From NCBI GenBank assembly GCA_019637815.1, contig JAHBUZ010000027.1, forward strand, positions 1 through 53,566: a stretch of DNA of 53,566 nt, written 5' to 3'. Both the position numbers and the translations under genes were made by a program. The notes beneath the pieces were generated by a model that made no database searches, was not told the origin of the DNA, and worked only from the letters and a program-made list of their open reading frames with translations. Below are positions 1 through 9,186 of the stretch, in pieces. Source of the DNA: Chloroflexota bacterium (GTDB lineage: Bacteria; Chloroflexota; Limnocylindria; Limnocylindrales; CSP1-4). Each line of letters starts with the position of its first letter. Position 1 is the stretch's first letter.

Positions 1-1887
1 TACACGCACTGGTTCGTGCCCATGACGGGCAGCACGGCCGAGAAGCACGACTCGTTCCTGGCACCCACCGGCGAGGGCCGGACCATCGCCGAGTTCTCGG
101 GCCGGAACCTGGTCCAGGGTGAGCCGGACGCGAGCTCGTTCCCGTCCGGTGGCATCCGCGCCACGTTCGAGGCGCGTGGCTACACCGCGTGGGACGTGAC
201 CAGCCCGATCTTCCTCCAGGTGGAGCCGAACGGCGTCACGCTCACCATCCCCACCGCCTTCGTGTCCTACACGGGCGAGGCGCTCGACCACAAGATCCCG
301 CTGCTGCGCTCCCAGGAGGCCGTCGGCACCCAGGCGCTGCGGGTCCTGCGCTGGTTCGGCAACACGGCCGCCAGCCGGGTGTTCACGACCATCGGCCCGG
401 AGCAGGAGTACTTCCTCGTCGACCGGCGGCTCGCGGAGCAGCGCCCGGACCTGGTGCTCACCGGTCGGACCCTGTTCGGCGCGGCGTCACCCAAGGGCCA
501 GGAGCTGGAGGACCAGTACTTCGGCCCCATCCGTGAGCGGATCCTCGCGTACATGATGGATCTCGATCGCGAGCTGTGGCGCATGGGCGTGCCGTCCAAG
601 ACCCGCCACAACGAGGTGGCACCGGCCCAGTTCGAGATGGCGCCCGTGTTCGAGGCGACGTCCGTTGGCTCGGACCACAACATGCTGGTCATGAGCCTCA
701 TGCGCAAGATCGCGACGCGCCACGGGCTGATGCTGCTCATCCACGAGAAGCCGTTCGCGGGCATCAACGGCTCGGGCAAGCACAACAACTGGTCGATGGC
801 GACCGATGACGGCGAGAACCTGCTCGACCCGGGCAGCGATCCGCACGAGAGCGCCCAGTTCCTGGCGTTCCTGATGGCGGTCATCCGGGGCGTCGATGTC
901 CACGCCGACCTGCTGCGTGCGGGCATCGCGGACGCGGGCAACGACCACCGCCTGGGCGCCAACGAGGCGCCACCCGCGATCATCTCCATCTTCCTCGGCT
1001 CGCAGCTGACCGATGTCGTGGAGCAGCTGGCGGCGGGTGCCGCGAAGGGCTCCCGCAAGGGTGGCTCGGTTGCGCTCGGCGTGACCACGCTGCCGGAGCT
1101 GGCCAAGGACGCCACGGACCGCAACCGCACCTCGCCGTTCGCGTTCACGGGCAACAAGTTCGAGTTCCGCGCGGTGGGTTCGTCGGCACCCATCTACTGG
1201 CCGCAGACCGTGCTCAACACGGCGGTCGCGGATTCGCTCTCGAAGCTGGCCGATGACCTGGAGCGGCTCGAGCCGGGCGACATGACCGGGCTGGGCACGA
1301 TCCTGTCGGCGATGGCCAAGGAGCACAGCAAGGTCCTGTTCGAGGGCAACGGCTACTCCGAGGAGTGGCACGCCGAGGCCGCCAGGCGCGGGCTGCCCAA
1401 CAACCGGTCGACCGTGGACGCGCTGCCGGCGCTCGGCACGGACAAGGCGAAGTCGGTCTTCGGTCGCTTCGGCGTGCTGTCCGAGCGGGAGCTCGAGGCG
1501 CGTGCGGAGGTCTACTGGGAGCGCTACGTCAAGGTCCAGGACATCGAGGCGAGCACCGCGCTCGATATCGCCCGCACCATGATCCTGCCGGCCACCGCGA
1601 GCTATCTCGGCCAGCTGGCCGGGGCCGGATCGTCACGTGGCGTCACCGCGATCGCGGACAAGGTGGCCGGTCTCGCCGACCAGCTCGTCGATGCCATCGA
1701 CGCCCTCGAGGCGGCGCAGCATGCGGCGCACGAGGCCGACTCGGTGCAGGACGAGGCCCGCACGTTCGCGGAGCAGGTCATCCCCGCCCAGAACGCCCTG
1801 CGGGATGCGGCCGACGCGCTCGAGGCCATCGTGTCGGACGACCTGTGGCCCCTGCCCAAGTACCGGGAGCTGCTGTTCCAGTACTGA
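1..1887 (+). CDS. glnN: Type III glutamine synthetase, 5'-truncated by the window edge
   Basis: Converts glutamate, ammonia and ATP to glutamine in the cytosol. The frame is open from base 1 and reads [19 protein letters not shown], the signature found inside GSIII proteins ahead of the catalytic domain, so the GTG at 16 is internal and the true start lies upstream. Later segments [13 protein letters not shown] and [10 protein letters not shown] are the conserved glutamate/ammonia-site and ATP-site regions. GSIII proteins are about 700 residues and 628 are present, so roughly 70-100 N-terminal residues are missing. The C-terminal helical region ([21 protein letters not shown]) is typical of the dodecameric type. 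The next gene is over 400 bases away, so nothing seen is co-transcribed downstream. Confidence 0.95.
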   Translation, partial: YTHWFVPMTGSTAEKHDSFLAPTGEGRTIAEFSGRNLVQGEPDASSFPSGGIRATFEARGYTAWDVTSPIFLQVEPNGVTLTIPTAFVSYTGEALDHKIPLLRSQEAVGTQALRVLRWFGNTAASRVFTTIGPEQEYFLVDRRLAEQRPDLVLTGRTLFGAASPKGQELEDQYFGPIRERILAYMMDLDRELWRMGVPSKTRHNEVAPAQFEMAPVFEATSVGSDHNMLVMSLMRKIATRHGLMLLIHEKPFAGINGSGKHNNWSMATDDGENLLDPGSDPHESAQFLAFLMAVIRGVDVHADLLRAGIADAGNDHRLGANEAPPAIISIFLGSQLTDVVEQLAAGAAKGSRKGGSVALGVTTLPELAKDATDRNRTSPFAFTGNKFEFRAVGSSAPIYWPQTVLNTAVADSLSKLADDLERLEPGDMTGLGTILSAMAKEHSKVLFEGNGYSEEWHAEAARRGLPNNRSTVDALPALGTDKAKSVFGRFGVLSERELEARAEVYWERYVKVQDIEASTALDIARTMILPATASYLGQLAGAGSSRGVTAIADKVAGLADQLVDAIDALEAAQHAAHEADSVQDEARTFAEQVIPAQNALRDAADALEAIVSDDLWPLPKYRELLFQY

Positions 1888-2301
1888 GTCCCGGGGAGGG
1901 CCGTTCACCGTGTACAACGCGGAGGACGTGGAGGCGGCCGGGGGTCAGTAGCCCGGCACCTCCTCGCCGATCGGCGAGATCCGCGCCCCGGGCGTCCGAC
2001 GTCCGGGGCCGCTTCCATGTCCCGGGGACCCGGCGGGCCCGGGTCGTGGAGCGAGCTCGCCCGGGAGGCGGAGGGGTGGTCACGGCTCGCCGCCACGGTC
2101 GGCGAGCATCCTAGGATCCGCCAGGGGAAGCCGTCTCCACTCCGAGGCAGATCGGAGCATCGACGCACATGGATCGAGTCTGCTACGAGCATCGGTCGTG
2201 TCCGCCGGTGCGTCGACCTGGGATCCTGTGGCTGCGGCCTGCGATACCCTCTGCACGGGCCACCTTGGGGTGCGGCCCGACATCCGGTCATGGGAGGCGG
2301 C
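1888..2301. other. Intergenic region with two GC-rich hairpins, no gene seen
   Basis: This 414-base stretch carries no convincing coding frame. It holds a perfect 16-base palindrome (CTCGCCGATCGGCGAG, 1963-1978) and a 7-bp stem GCCCCGG/CCGGGGC around an 11-base loop (1985-2009). Neither has a T-tract. They may terminate glnN transcription, since high-GC bacteria often use U-poor terminators. The promoter of the downstream lipoprotein gene must also be here but is not recognisable. Confidence 0.5.
1963..2009 (+). terminator. Candidate double-hairpin terminator after glnN
   Basis: A 16-base perfect palindrome is followed directly by a 7-bp GC stem with an 11-base loop, about 75 bases after the glnN stop. 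There is no U-run, so this is inferred from structure and position only. Confidence 0.35.
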
Positions 2302-3321
2302 ATGACCCCGATACGGGCACGCACATTCGTCACGCTTACGCTCACGACGATCCTCCTTGGAGGATGCACGGGCGAACCGGCTGGCATCGACGCGGGACCT
2401 CGCCAGCCACTGGCCGCGGCTCCGGCCACACCGGAGCCCACCAGGGACCCGGTCGTCGTCCCGGACTTCCGCGGCTCGACCCCGGAGGATGCCGTGGACG
2501 CACTCATCGACCTGGGTCTCCGGCCGGTCGGGGAGCGTGACCGCTTCGACCACATCGTCCCGGCGGGCCAGATCATCCGCACCGATCCCACGGCGGGCAC
2601 GGAGGTGGCGCCGGGGACCACGGTGGCCATCATCGTGTCCCGCGGTACCGAACCCACGCCGGAACCCACCCCTGAGCCCGGGCCGGAACCCACCCCCGAG
2701 CCTCCTCCGGATCCCACCGCCGAGCCCACGCCGGAACCCACCCCCGAACCGACGCCGGTCCCCACGCCACGACCGACCCCCAGGCCCACCCCCATCAAGG
2801 TGCGTGCCATCGCATTCGGTGATGGGGTTCGAGCGTCCGGCGGCGACAGGGCCTTGACAGGGCGGGGCAGCCGCCATCGCTCCACGACACGTGTGGCGTG
2901 GCGCATCCAGCTCCCGCGACTGGATCCGGGTACCCCATTCCGTCTCACGGTCACCCGGAAGTCGGACAAGCGCGTCGTGCACCGGGTCGATGGCTCCATC
3001 GAGGACGCGCCGTTCCTCCACGGGCGTCTGTCCCGGCTGCGTCAGCCCGGTGACTACACCGTCCGCCTGGTCGCTGACGGCACGCTCATCGCGGTCGACC
3101 AGTTCACCATCGAGCCGCAGCCGACCCCGCGCCCGACGCCGCGTCCGACACGATGGCCGAGGCGGTCGAACTGCGATCCGTCCTACCCCATGGTCTGCAT
3201 CCCGCCGTCCCCACCGGACCTCGACTGCGGTGACATCCCCTTCCGCCGATTCAAGGTGGTCGGGCGCGATCCGCATCGCTTCGATGGTGATCACGACGGC
3301 ATCGGATGCGAGTCCGACTGA
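2302..3321 (+). CDS. Lipoprotein with PASTA domain, Pro-rich linker and Excalibur-like C-terminus
   Basis: Predicted exported lipoprotein of 339 residues. The ATG at 2302 is preceded by GGGAGG and gives MTPIRARTFVTLTLTTILLG followed by GCTG, a lipobox; the in-frame ATG at 2290 lies too close to that ribosome site. A PASTA-like domain (VVVPDFRGSTPEDAVDALIDLGLRP, then a PAGQIIRTDPTAG turn) spans about residues 45-115. A long TPEPTPEP/TPRPTPRP linker follows, then a beta-rich region, a second Pro linker and a C-terminal DGDHDGIGCES calcium-binding Excalibur-type motif preceded by CDPSYPMVCIP. PASTA domains bind peptidoglycan or beta-lactams in known families, so a cell-envelope anchoring role is inferred. 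The repeated linker codons produce long spurious reading frames on both strands. Confidence 0.85.
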   Translation: MTPIRARTFVTLTLTTILLGGCTGEPAGIDAGPRQPLAAAPATPEPTRDPVVVPDFRGSTPEDAVDALIDLGLRPVGERDRFDHIVPAGQIIRTDPTAGTEVAPGTTVAIIVSRGTEPTPEPTPEPGPEPTPEPPPDPTAEPTPEPTPEPTPVPTPRPTPRPTPIKVRAIAFGDGVRASGGDRALTGRGSRHRSTTRVAWRIQLPRLDPGTPFRLTVTRKSDKRVVHRVDGSIEDAPFLHGRLSRLRQPGDYTVRLVADGTLIAVDQFTIEPQPTPRPTPRPTRWPRRSNCDPSYPMVCIPPSPPDLDCGDIPFRRFKVVGRDPHRFDGDHDGIGCESD

Positions 3322-3387
3322 ACGACGCGGGCGCGGCGACGTCGACCGAGGGCTGGCCGGGTCACCCCATCGGCGTGGGCCGATCGC

Positions 3388-3415
3388 GCTGGCGCACGCT
3401 CGCTGGCGTACGCTC
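3388..3415 (+). repeat. Tandem 14-bp repeat with -10-like TACGCT just before the next ATG
   Basis: GCTGGCGCACGCTC and GCTGGCGTACGCTC sit head to tail with one mismatch. The second copy contains TACGCT (3409-3414), a TAnnnT -10-like box only 7 bases before the ATG at 3422, which would give a leaderless transcript. No Shine-Dalgarno sequence is visible in front of that ATG. Confidence 0.45.
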
Positions 3416-3421
3416 CACCTC

Positions 3422-4321
3422 ATGACGACCCCACTGCGCATCGGCTTCAAGGTCTCGCCCGCGAACATCGGCTGGCAGCGGATGCACGACATGTGGCAGC
3501 GCGCCGGCGAGATCGGCGCGTTCGACTCAGCGTGGCTGTTCGACCACTTCTACCCGGTGGATGGCGACGGCTCCTGCTTCGAGGCGACCACGAGCCTCGC
3601 CAACCTGATCCCGCTCGTGCCGGGTCTCCAGGTCGGCCACCTGGTGCTCGCCAACCCGTATCGACACCCCGCGCTCACGGCGAAGATCGCCTCGACGCTG
3701 GACCACCAGAGTGGCGGCCACTTCGTGCTCGGCCTGGGAGCGGGGTGGCATGTCCCGGAGACGCAGGCCTATGGCATGGACCTCGATCCGCTGGGCGCCC
3801 GCCTCCGCGACCTGCGCGCCGCGATCCTGGTCATCCGCGAGCTGCTGCGCCCGGAGGCGGGAGTCTGGCCGACCGATGGCGGCGACTCCTCCACGACGGG
3901 TGGGGTCAGCCTCGAGGCACCGCCCTACCGGCTCCGCCACGCGCGCAACGATCCGCTGCCGCTCCAGGGGGATCGGCTCCCGATCTGGCTCGGGGTCCAG
4001 GGGCTCCAGGTCGGCATGCGACTCGTTGCGGAGCTCGCGGATGGCTGGAACTTCAGCGGCGCCTTCTCGCCCGACGAGTTCGGTGCCCGGATGGACGCCA
4101 TCCGACGCAACTGTGATGCGATCGGCCGCGATCCCGGGGAGATCGAGATCTCGGCACAGCTGCGGCTCAGCGTCGCGGACCTGTCGTCAGCCCTGGCCAC
4201 GTCCCGGCGCTACATCCGGGAGGGCGTCCGGCACATGATCCTGTACCTGGATGGCCGCGAGGGCGTGGAGGCGGTCGATGCGATCGTGCGTGAGGTGGTC
4301 ACGCCGTTGCGGGAGGACTGA
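3422..4321 (+). CDS. LLM-class F420-dependent oxidoreductase
   Basis: TIM-barrel flavin/F420-type oxidoreductase of 299 residues. The N-terminus MTTPLRIGFKVSPANIGW, the motif VLGLGAGWHVPETQAYG and the conserved GDRLPIWLGVQG strand are hallmarks of the F420-dependent branch of the luciferase-like superfamily. The reading frame is open further 5', but family alignment begins at the ATG at 3422. The substrate cannot be told. The gene stands alone between the PASTA lipoprotein and a convergent minus-strand cluster, and its start looks leaderless. Confidence 0.9.
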   Translation: MTTPLRIGFKVSPANIGWQRMHDMWQRAGEIGAFDSAWLFDHFYPVDGDGSCFEATTSLANLIPLVPGLQVGHLVLANPYRHPALTAKIASTLDHQSGGHFVLGLGAGWHVPETQAYGMDLDPLGARLRDLRAAILVIRELLRPEAGVWPTDGGDSSTTGGVSLEAPPYRLRHARNDPLPLQGDRLPIWLGVQGLQVGMRLVAELADGWNFSGAFSPDEFGARMDAIRRNCDAIGRDPGEIEISAQLRLSVADLSSALATSRRYIREGVRHMILYLDGREGVEAVDAIVREVVTPLRED

Positions 4322-4401
4322 CGGATGGGGCAGGGGAGCGACCCCGGAAACAGGCCTGTCGGCGCCGTCGGACGGGGCGGCCCGCCTCGGCGCCTGGGCG
4401 C

Positions 4402-4515
4402 TCAGCCGACGCCGAGCTCCGCGCGCACGATCCGTGCACCCTCGACCAGGCCCTGCATCCTGGCCACCGCATGCCCGCGAGCCGTCTGTGCGTAGCCGCA
4501 GTCCGCGGACACGCC
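4402..4515 (-). pseudogene. Decayed duplicate of the MetE-like C-terminus
   Basis: Read on the minus strand, this segment encodes SADCGYAQTARGHAVARM and then QGLVEGARIVRAELGVG and a stop. It aligns without gaps to the last 36 residues of the MetE-like protein at 5247-6284 (27 identical by hand count), including the C-terminal zinc-ligand Cys. No start codon or upstream methyltransferase sequence is attached; the GNAT gene lies immediately behind it. It is either the scar of a tandem duplication or the original 3' end separated when the GNAT gene entered. Confidence 0.8.
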
Positions 4516-4551
4516 GTGGAGCGGCGCCTCGCCCGGGCGTGGCGCCCGCCA

Positions 4552-5250
4552 TCAGCCCAAGCTGAGCTCCTCCGCGACGAGCTCCAACCCCAGCGATCGG
4601 GCGACCGCCAGTGACGCGGCGTTGTCCCATGTGGTCGAGTACCAGGGCGTCCGGCCGGCCGCGACCAGCGCCGCGTGCCAGGCGGCCACCAGCGCTCGCC
4701 CGAACCCACGCCCGCGCCACGCCTCGGTCGTGTGGAGGCCCACCTCGCCGGCGTTCGGTCGCGTACGGCAGGACGTACAGGTAGCCACGATGGCGCCGTC
4801 GCGGATGATGCCGGTGACTGGCGATAGCGCATCCACGTACCGGCGTGTGAACGGGTAGCTCGGCTCGAGCAGCGGCGCGGTGGAGCCGTCCACGACGACC
4901 AGCCCGTCCACCGGCGGCGCGGTCAGCCGCTCGGGGAACCGGAACGCGGGTCCGCCCGAGATCCCACCGCCGACCCCCAGGTCGTCCAGCGCGGACGTGC
5001 CGGCCGGCGTGGGCGTACCGGCCCACGGCGCGAGAGCAGCCACACGGTCGGCTCCGCGACCCTGGACCTCGTCCGGGATGTCGACGCGTCCCAGGACCAG
5101 CGATCCCTCGCGGCTCCGGCCCAGCCACAGCAGCGGCGGTGGGTCCGGCTCCGGCTCGTTGACAGCGACGATGCGCCCGTCGCGATCGAGGTCGAACAGC
5201 AGGCGGGCGTGCTGCTCCAGCAGGTCGGTCCGACCGACCCGGGCGATCAC
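4552..5250 (-). CDS. GNAT-family N-acetyltransferase
   Basis: Acetyl-CoA-dependent acetyltransferase of 232 residues; the acceptor is unknown. The C-terminal GNAT fold is clear: GLHTTEAWRGRGFGRALVAA (about 171-190) holds the R-G-x-G-x-G/A pyrophosphate loop, followed by STTWDNAASLAVARSLGLEL, the usual C-terminal CoA segment. The first 110 residues are a less conserved N-terminal domain. The GTG start at 5250 overlaps the TGA of the MetE-like gene as GTGA, so the two are translationally coupled. The frame stays open upstream but overlaps MetE-like coding sequence. It sits between a full MetE-like gene and a MetE-like remnant, suggesting insertion. Confidence 0.88.
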   Translation of the reverse strand: MIARVGRTDLLEQHARLLFDLDRDGRIVAVNEPEPDPPPLLWLGRSREGSLVLGRVDIPDEVQGRGADRVAALAPWAGTPTPAGTSALDDLGVGGGISGGPAFRFPERLTAPPVDGLVVVDGSTAPLLEPSYPFTRRYVDALSPVTGIIRDGAIVATCTSCRTRPNAGEVGLHTTEAWRGRGFGRALVAAWHAALVAAGRTPWYSTTWDNAASLAVARSLGLELVAEELSLG

Positions 5251-6284
5251 GTCGCGCCCAACTCCCCGCGCACGATCCGCGCCCCCTCGACCAGGGCCCG
5301 CATCTTGGCCACCGCGAGCCCGCGTGCCGTCTGGGAGTAGCCGCAGTCCGCGGACAGCCAGAGCTTGTCGGGCGCACATGACTCGAGCAGCGTCCGGATC
5401 CGGCTCGCCACGATCTCCGGGGTCTCGAGGTCGCGCGCCTTGACGTCGATGATGCCCGCCACGAGCACCTTGTCGCCACCATGGTCCGCCCACAGCTCGG
5501 TCTCCCACATCGAGCGGTTCGCGAACTCGAGGCTGAGCGCGTCCAGTCGCAGGTCCCGGAAGTGCGGCGCGAACGCCGCGTATGACCGGTACGAGGTCGC
5601 GGGTCGTCCGCGGAAGTTGCCGAAGCAGAGATGGAGCGAGGTCATCGCGTCCACGCCCTCGAGACACGCGTTGGTGATGTCGACCATCTCGGGCAGCCCG
5701 CCGGGCATGATCCAGAAGGCCGGCTCATCGAGCTGGATGAGCGTCGCGCCCGCCGCCACGGCCGCCTTCAGCTCGCGGTTGATGAACGGCACCAGCGCCC
5801 ACGCCAGCTGGCCTTTGTCGGGGTACTGGGGCGAGGGGTCGATCCGGAACGCCTGGGTCACCGGGCCCTGGAGCGCGCTCACGAAGGGCCGCGTGGTCCG
5901 GGACAGCAGGTGCTCGATCTCGGCCACCATGCCGTAGCCGTCGGGGACATCGAGCGGCGCCACCGCGCGGAACGCATCGAGCTGGTCCGGCCCGGGGTAG
6001 CCCAGGCGGCGCTCGTAGTCGATCGCCTCGAGACCGGTGATCCGGCCGTGGAAGTTGCGGGTGAAGTCGGCACGCAGCATCTCGCCATCGCTGACGATGT
6101 CGGTGCCGACCTCCTCCGCCTCGCGCAGCGCGAGCTCGGCGCCGTCCCTGAGCGACTCATCGATGTCCGACGGGCCCAGCTTGCCCTCGGCGACGGCATC
6201 GCGGACCAGCCACATCCACGACGGGACACCAGAGCTGCCGATGGACTGGACGGGCAGCAGGGGCAGGCCGGTCAGCTGGGGCAC
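5247..6284 (-). CDS. MetE C-terminal-domain-like methyltransferase
   Basis: A 345-residue single-domain relative of cobalamin-independent methionine synthase, corresponding to its C-terminal catalytic barrel (full MetE is about 750 residues). All four zinc ligands of MetE are visible: His218 and Cys220 in LHLCFGN, Glu253 in LSLEFAN and Cys314 in SADCGY. Short MetE-like proteins of this kind transfer methyl groups to homocysteine or other thiols from donors that are often unknown. The ATG at 6284 is preceded by AAGGAGG, a strong ribosome site. It is the first gene of a pair with the GNAT gene. Confidence 0.88.
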   Translation of the reverse strand: MPQLTGLPLLPVQSIGSSGVPSWMWLVRDAVAEGKLGPSDIDESLRDGAELALREAEEVGTDIVSDGEMLRADFTRNFHGRITGLEAIDYERRLGYPGPDQLDAFRAVAPLDVPDGYGMVAEIEHLLSRTTRPFVSALQGPVTQAFRIDPSPQYPDKGQLAWALVPFINRELKAAVAAGATLIQLDEPAFWIMPGGLPEMVDITNACLEGVDAMTSLHLCFGNFRGRPATSYRSYAAFAPHFRDLRLDALSLEFANRSMWETELWADHGGDKVLVAGIIDVKARDLETPEIVASRIRTLLESCAPDKLWLSADCGYSQTARGLAVAKMRALVEGARIVRGELGAT

Positions 6285-6369
6285 GGGGAACCTCCTTGGT
6301 CGATGGGTCGGTCCGGGCCCGTCCGATGTCCGGCACCGCCGGATGGGTCAGCGCCTCGGCCGCCCGGTG

Positions 6370-6846
6370 TCAGGTGGGCGACGGTCGTCGCTGGAACAGC
6401 TCGATGTGATAGCCGTCGGGGTCGATGAGCCAGCCAGCGAGGGCGCCCTGGTTCGGTCCCATCGGGATGACGGCTGCCTGGCTGCTGCGGGTCCGGAACC
6501 CCGCCGCGATCGCGCGGTCGAGGAGTGCCTGGGTGTCGGTCACGTGGAGACACAGATGGCCCGTGCCGGGGTCCCAGGGGCGTGGCTCTGGGGTCGGTCG
6601 CGCGTCCGTGCCGTGGTACTCCAGCAGCTCCACGAAGACGCCGTCACTGCCCGGGACGCGCAGATACACGATGCGACAGTCACGCATCTCGATGCCCAGC
6701 GCGGCGCGCACGTACCCCACGGCATCCAGCGTCACGTCGAACTCGACGTCGAGGCCCAGCAGGTCGCGATAGAACGCGAGCGAGCGCTCCATGTCCGTGA
6801 CGGCGATACCGCCGTGGAAGAAGCCACTGACCAGGGATGACACCAT
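6370..6846 (-). CDS. VOC-family (glyoxalase/dioxygenase-fold) protein
   Basis: Small metalloprotein of the vicinal-oxygen-chelate fold with two beta-alpha-beta-beta-beta modules: FFHGGIAVTDMERSLAFYRDLLGL and HLCLHVTDTQALLDRAIAAG. The first His (FHGG), Glu in FVELLEYHG, His in GHLCLHV and Glu in YHIELFQ are the usual metal positions. The ATG at 6846 gives a family-length protein of 158 residues with GGAG three bases upstream; an ATG at 6888 would add 14 residues. It resembles the VOC protein at 12229. Substrate unknown. Confidence 0.85.
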   Translation of the reverse strand: MVSSLVSGFFHGGIAVTDMERSLAFYRDLLGLDVEFDVTLDAVGYVRAALGIEMRDCRIVYLRVPGSDGVFVELLEYHGTDARPTPEPRPWDPGTGHLCLHVTDTQALLDRAIAAGFRTRSSQAAVIPMGPNQGALAGWLIDPDGYHIELFQRRPSPT

Positions 6847-7063
6847 CGACTCCGCGTCCCGGACCTGCCAGCCGGGCCAGGCTGGCATCGTTCCCGGTGG
6901 ACAGAGTGTGCCACGCGAGGCGGTGACCCGGCGGCCCCTCGGCGAACGGGCCGGACGGCAGGGCCGTCATCGGGACCTCCGGCCCTCACGCGCGCCATGG
7001 GTCGCTGGCAGCATGTGGCATGGTCGCGGCGACCGCCTGATGGACCCGACCCCGAGAGGATCG

Positions 7064-8236
7064 ATGACCCGACGCCTGCCCTTCCCATCACGACTCGTGC
7101 TCCTCGCGGCGCTGGCTGCGCTGGTCGCGGGCGCCTGCTCCGGCGACCAGGCCCGACGCGCCACCCCGCCACCGACCGAGCCCCCGCCACCGACCGCGGG
7201 CGCCGCCGCGACACCCGCGGCCATGCCGACACCCGTGGTCACGCCGGCGTCGGCGACGACCCCGGCGCCCACATCCACCGCGCACCCGGTGCCCTCCGCG
7301 CTGGTCGTCGGGAGTCCCGCCCCCCGACCCGTGGGTCTCGTGCGGTCGGACGGTCAGCCGTGGGCGCTCACCGACCATGCGGGGCACCCGACCATCGTGT
7401 TCTTCGGCTACACCCACTGCCCCGACGTCTGTCCCGAGACGATCGCGACCCTGCTGGAGGTGGCGCGCGCTCGCCCGGAGGTGCGCGTCGCGTTCATCAC
7501 CGTGGATCCCGAGCGTGACACGCCGGAGTTCCTCGCCCAGTGGGTCCACTTCCTGCCGGAGGGGGTCGTCGGGGTGACGGGGACGCCGGCCGCGATCCGA
7601 GGCGCGGCCGACCTGTATGGCGTCCAGTACGCGCGCGTGGATGCCGGATCCGCCGCGGGCTACTCCATGGCCCACACGGCGTTCCAGTACCTCATCGATG
7701 CCGAGGGGGACCTGGTGGCCGTCCATCCGTTCGCCACGCCGGCCGCGGCGATCATCAGCGACCTGGCTTCGCTCGCGCCTGCCGCGTCCGCATCGCCGGC
7801 CACTGCCGCGCTCCGGGTGGACGCGGCGTGGGTGCGGACCTCGCCGATGATGGCACTGGCGGGTGCCGCCTTCATGGTGCTCGTCAACGACGGACCCACC
7901 GACGACGCGCTCGTGGCGGTCACGTCGCCGGTGGCCGTCTCGGCGGAGCTCCATCGGACCGCCGCTGATGCGGGTGGCGTGATGTCCATGATGCCCGTGG
8001 CTGCCATCCCGATCCCCGCCGGCGGATCGACCGAGCTCGCCCCGGGCGGGTATCACGTGATGCTCATCGGGCTCCGCGAACCACTCGCCGCGGGCTCGAT
8101 GGTGCCCCTGGCGCTCACCTTCGAGAGCGGTCACGTCCTGGAGGTGGCAGCGACCGTCAGCGACGTCGCGCCTGGGACGTCGATCACGCCCATGACATCG
8201 CCGATGCCAGGCGTGTCGCCGATGCCCGGCTCGTGA
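7064..8236 (+). CDS. SCO1/SenC-PCuAC fusion lipoprotein (copper delivery)
   Basis: Exported copper chaperone of 390 residues. A lipoprotein signal ends at Cys25 (LVAGAC), a Pro/Thr/Ala linker runs to about residue 80, and a SCO1 thioredoxin-fold domain carries the copper ligands Cys119 and Cys123 (THCPDVCPE) and His204. The C-terminal half (about 245-370) is a PCuAC domain with His297, Met307, Met309 and the HVM pair His331/Met333. In known systems PCuAC passes Cu(I) to the CuA or CuB centre and SCO reduces the site, so the fusion suggests assembly of cytochrome oxidase outside the membrane. ATG 7064 follows AGAGGA; ATG 7040 is an in-frame alternative. The stop overlaps the next gene's GTG. 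Confidence 0.92.
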   Translation: MTRRLPFPSRLVLLAALAALVAGACSGDQARRATPPPTEPPPPTAGAAATPAAMPTPVVTPASATTPAPTSTAHPVPSALVVGSPAPRPVGLVRSDGQPWALTDHAGHPTIVFFGYTHCPDVCPETIATLLEVARARPEVRVAFITVDPERDTPEFLAQWVHFLPEGVVGVTGTPAAIRGAADLYGVQYARVDAGSAAGYSMAHTAFQYLIDAEGDLVAVHPFATPAAAIISDLASLAPAASASPATAALRVDAAWVRTSPMMALAGAAFMVLVNDGPTDDALVAVTSPVAVSAELHRTAADAGGVMSMMPVAAIPIPAGGSTELAPGGYHVMLIGLREPLAAGSMVPLALTFESGHVLEVAATVSDVAPGTSITPMTSPMPGVSPMPGS

Positions 8237-9186
8237 CGGCGGTCGGCTGGCGGAGCCGGTGCTCGTGGGCCCTCGATCGGCCCCTCCGTCATCGGTCCAT
8301 CGTGGTCCTGCTGTTGGCGATCGCCCTGCTGCCGATGTCCGGACGGGGGTTCGCGGCCGCCACGACCGGGGAGCTCCAGGTGGTCCCGGTCTCCACGCAG
8401 CACTGGGTCGGCAGGAACACCCTGATCGTGGCGCTGTTCGATGCCGCGAGCGTGGCCATCGCCGACCCCGGTGCGGTCGTCACGCTGACCATGACCGGTC
8501 CTGATGATGGGGCGAGGTCACCGGTCCCGATGACGCTCCATCAGTGGGCGGCACGGGCCCGCGCGCTGTATGCCGCGGAGGTGGACCTCGACCAGGTAGG
8601 TCGATGGTCCGTGGATGTCACGCTGGAACGGGCCGGCGAGACGCTCCACGGCACCGGCTGGATCGAGGTCCGCCCGGACGTCGGCACGCCGGCCCTCGGT
8701 GCGGTCGTGCCGAGCGTGACCACGCGCACCATGCGGGACGCGCAGAACCTGATGCGCTCCATCACGTCCGATCCCGATCCCATCACGGACTTCTACACGT
8801 GGAGCGTCCACGAGCTGCTCGGCGCGGGCCGGCCGTTCGTCCTGGTGTTCGACTCCTACGTGTATCGACCCAACGAGGCCTGTGGCGGCGCGCTGGGCAT
8901 CGTCCATGAGATCTTCACGGAGTTCCCGGGGCTCGCTGTCGTGCATGCCGAGCCATGGACGACCACCTACCAGACCGGGGTCCTGACGCTCGACCCACCC
9001 GAGGGCCCCGCACGCCTGACCGATGCGGCGCATGCCTACGGCCTGACCGAGCCCCCGTGGGTGTTCGTGGTGGACGGCGACGGCCGGCTCGACGCGAAGT
9101 TCACGGGCGTCGTGGGCACCGACGAGCTGCGCGCCGCGATGGCCTCGGTCAGCGGTCGGGCCGCTACCGTCGTGCCGGAGTCCTGA
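8233..9186 (+). CDS. Membrane-anchored thioredoxin-like protein without a CxxC motif
   Basis: 317-residue protein with an N-terminal membrane segment (IVVLLLAIALLPMSG, about 23-37) and a predicted extracytoplasmic body. Residues 48-150 look like a beta-sandwich of the YtkA/FixH sort. Residues 180-305 follow a thioredoxin fold (PFVLVFDSYVYRPNEACGG, PPWVFVVDGDGRL). Relatives usually have two cysteines where this protein has YRPNEAC, leaving only Cys217, so thiol-disulfide exchange by a CxxC pair is not possible. The GTG start overlaps the SCO1-PCuAC stop (GTGA), tying it to copper or oxidase assembly. Exact function unknown. Confidence 0.8.
   Translation: MTAVGWRSRCSWALDRPLRHRSIVVLLLAIALLPMSGRGFAAATTGELQVVPVSTQHWVGRNTLIVALFDAASVAIADPGAVVTLTMTGPDDGARSPVPMTLHQWAARARALYAAEVDLDQVGRWSVDVTLERAGETLHGTGWIEVRPDVGTPALGAVVPSVTTRTMRDAQNLMRSITSDPDPITDFYTWSVHELLGAGRPFVLVFDSYVYRPNEACGGALGIVHEIFTEFPGLAVVHAEPWTTTYQTGVLTLDPPEGPARLTDAAHAYGLTEPPWVFVVDGDGRLDAKFTGVVGTDELRAAMASVSGRAATVVPES

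Noticed and set aside
2080..3492. Long minus-strand frame with Gly/Arg repeats over the PASTA lipoprotein
   Set aside because: It mirrors the TPEPTPEP codon repeats of the real gene; no domain is seen.
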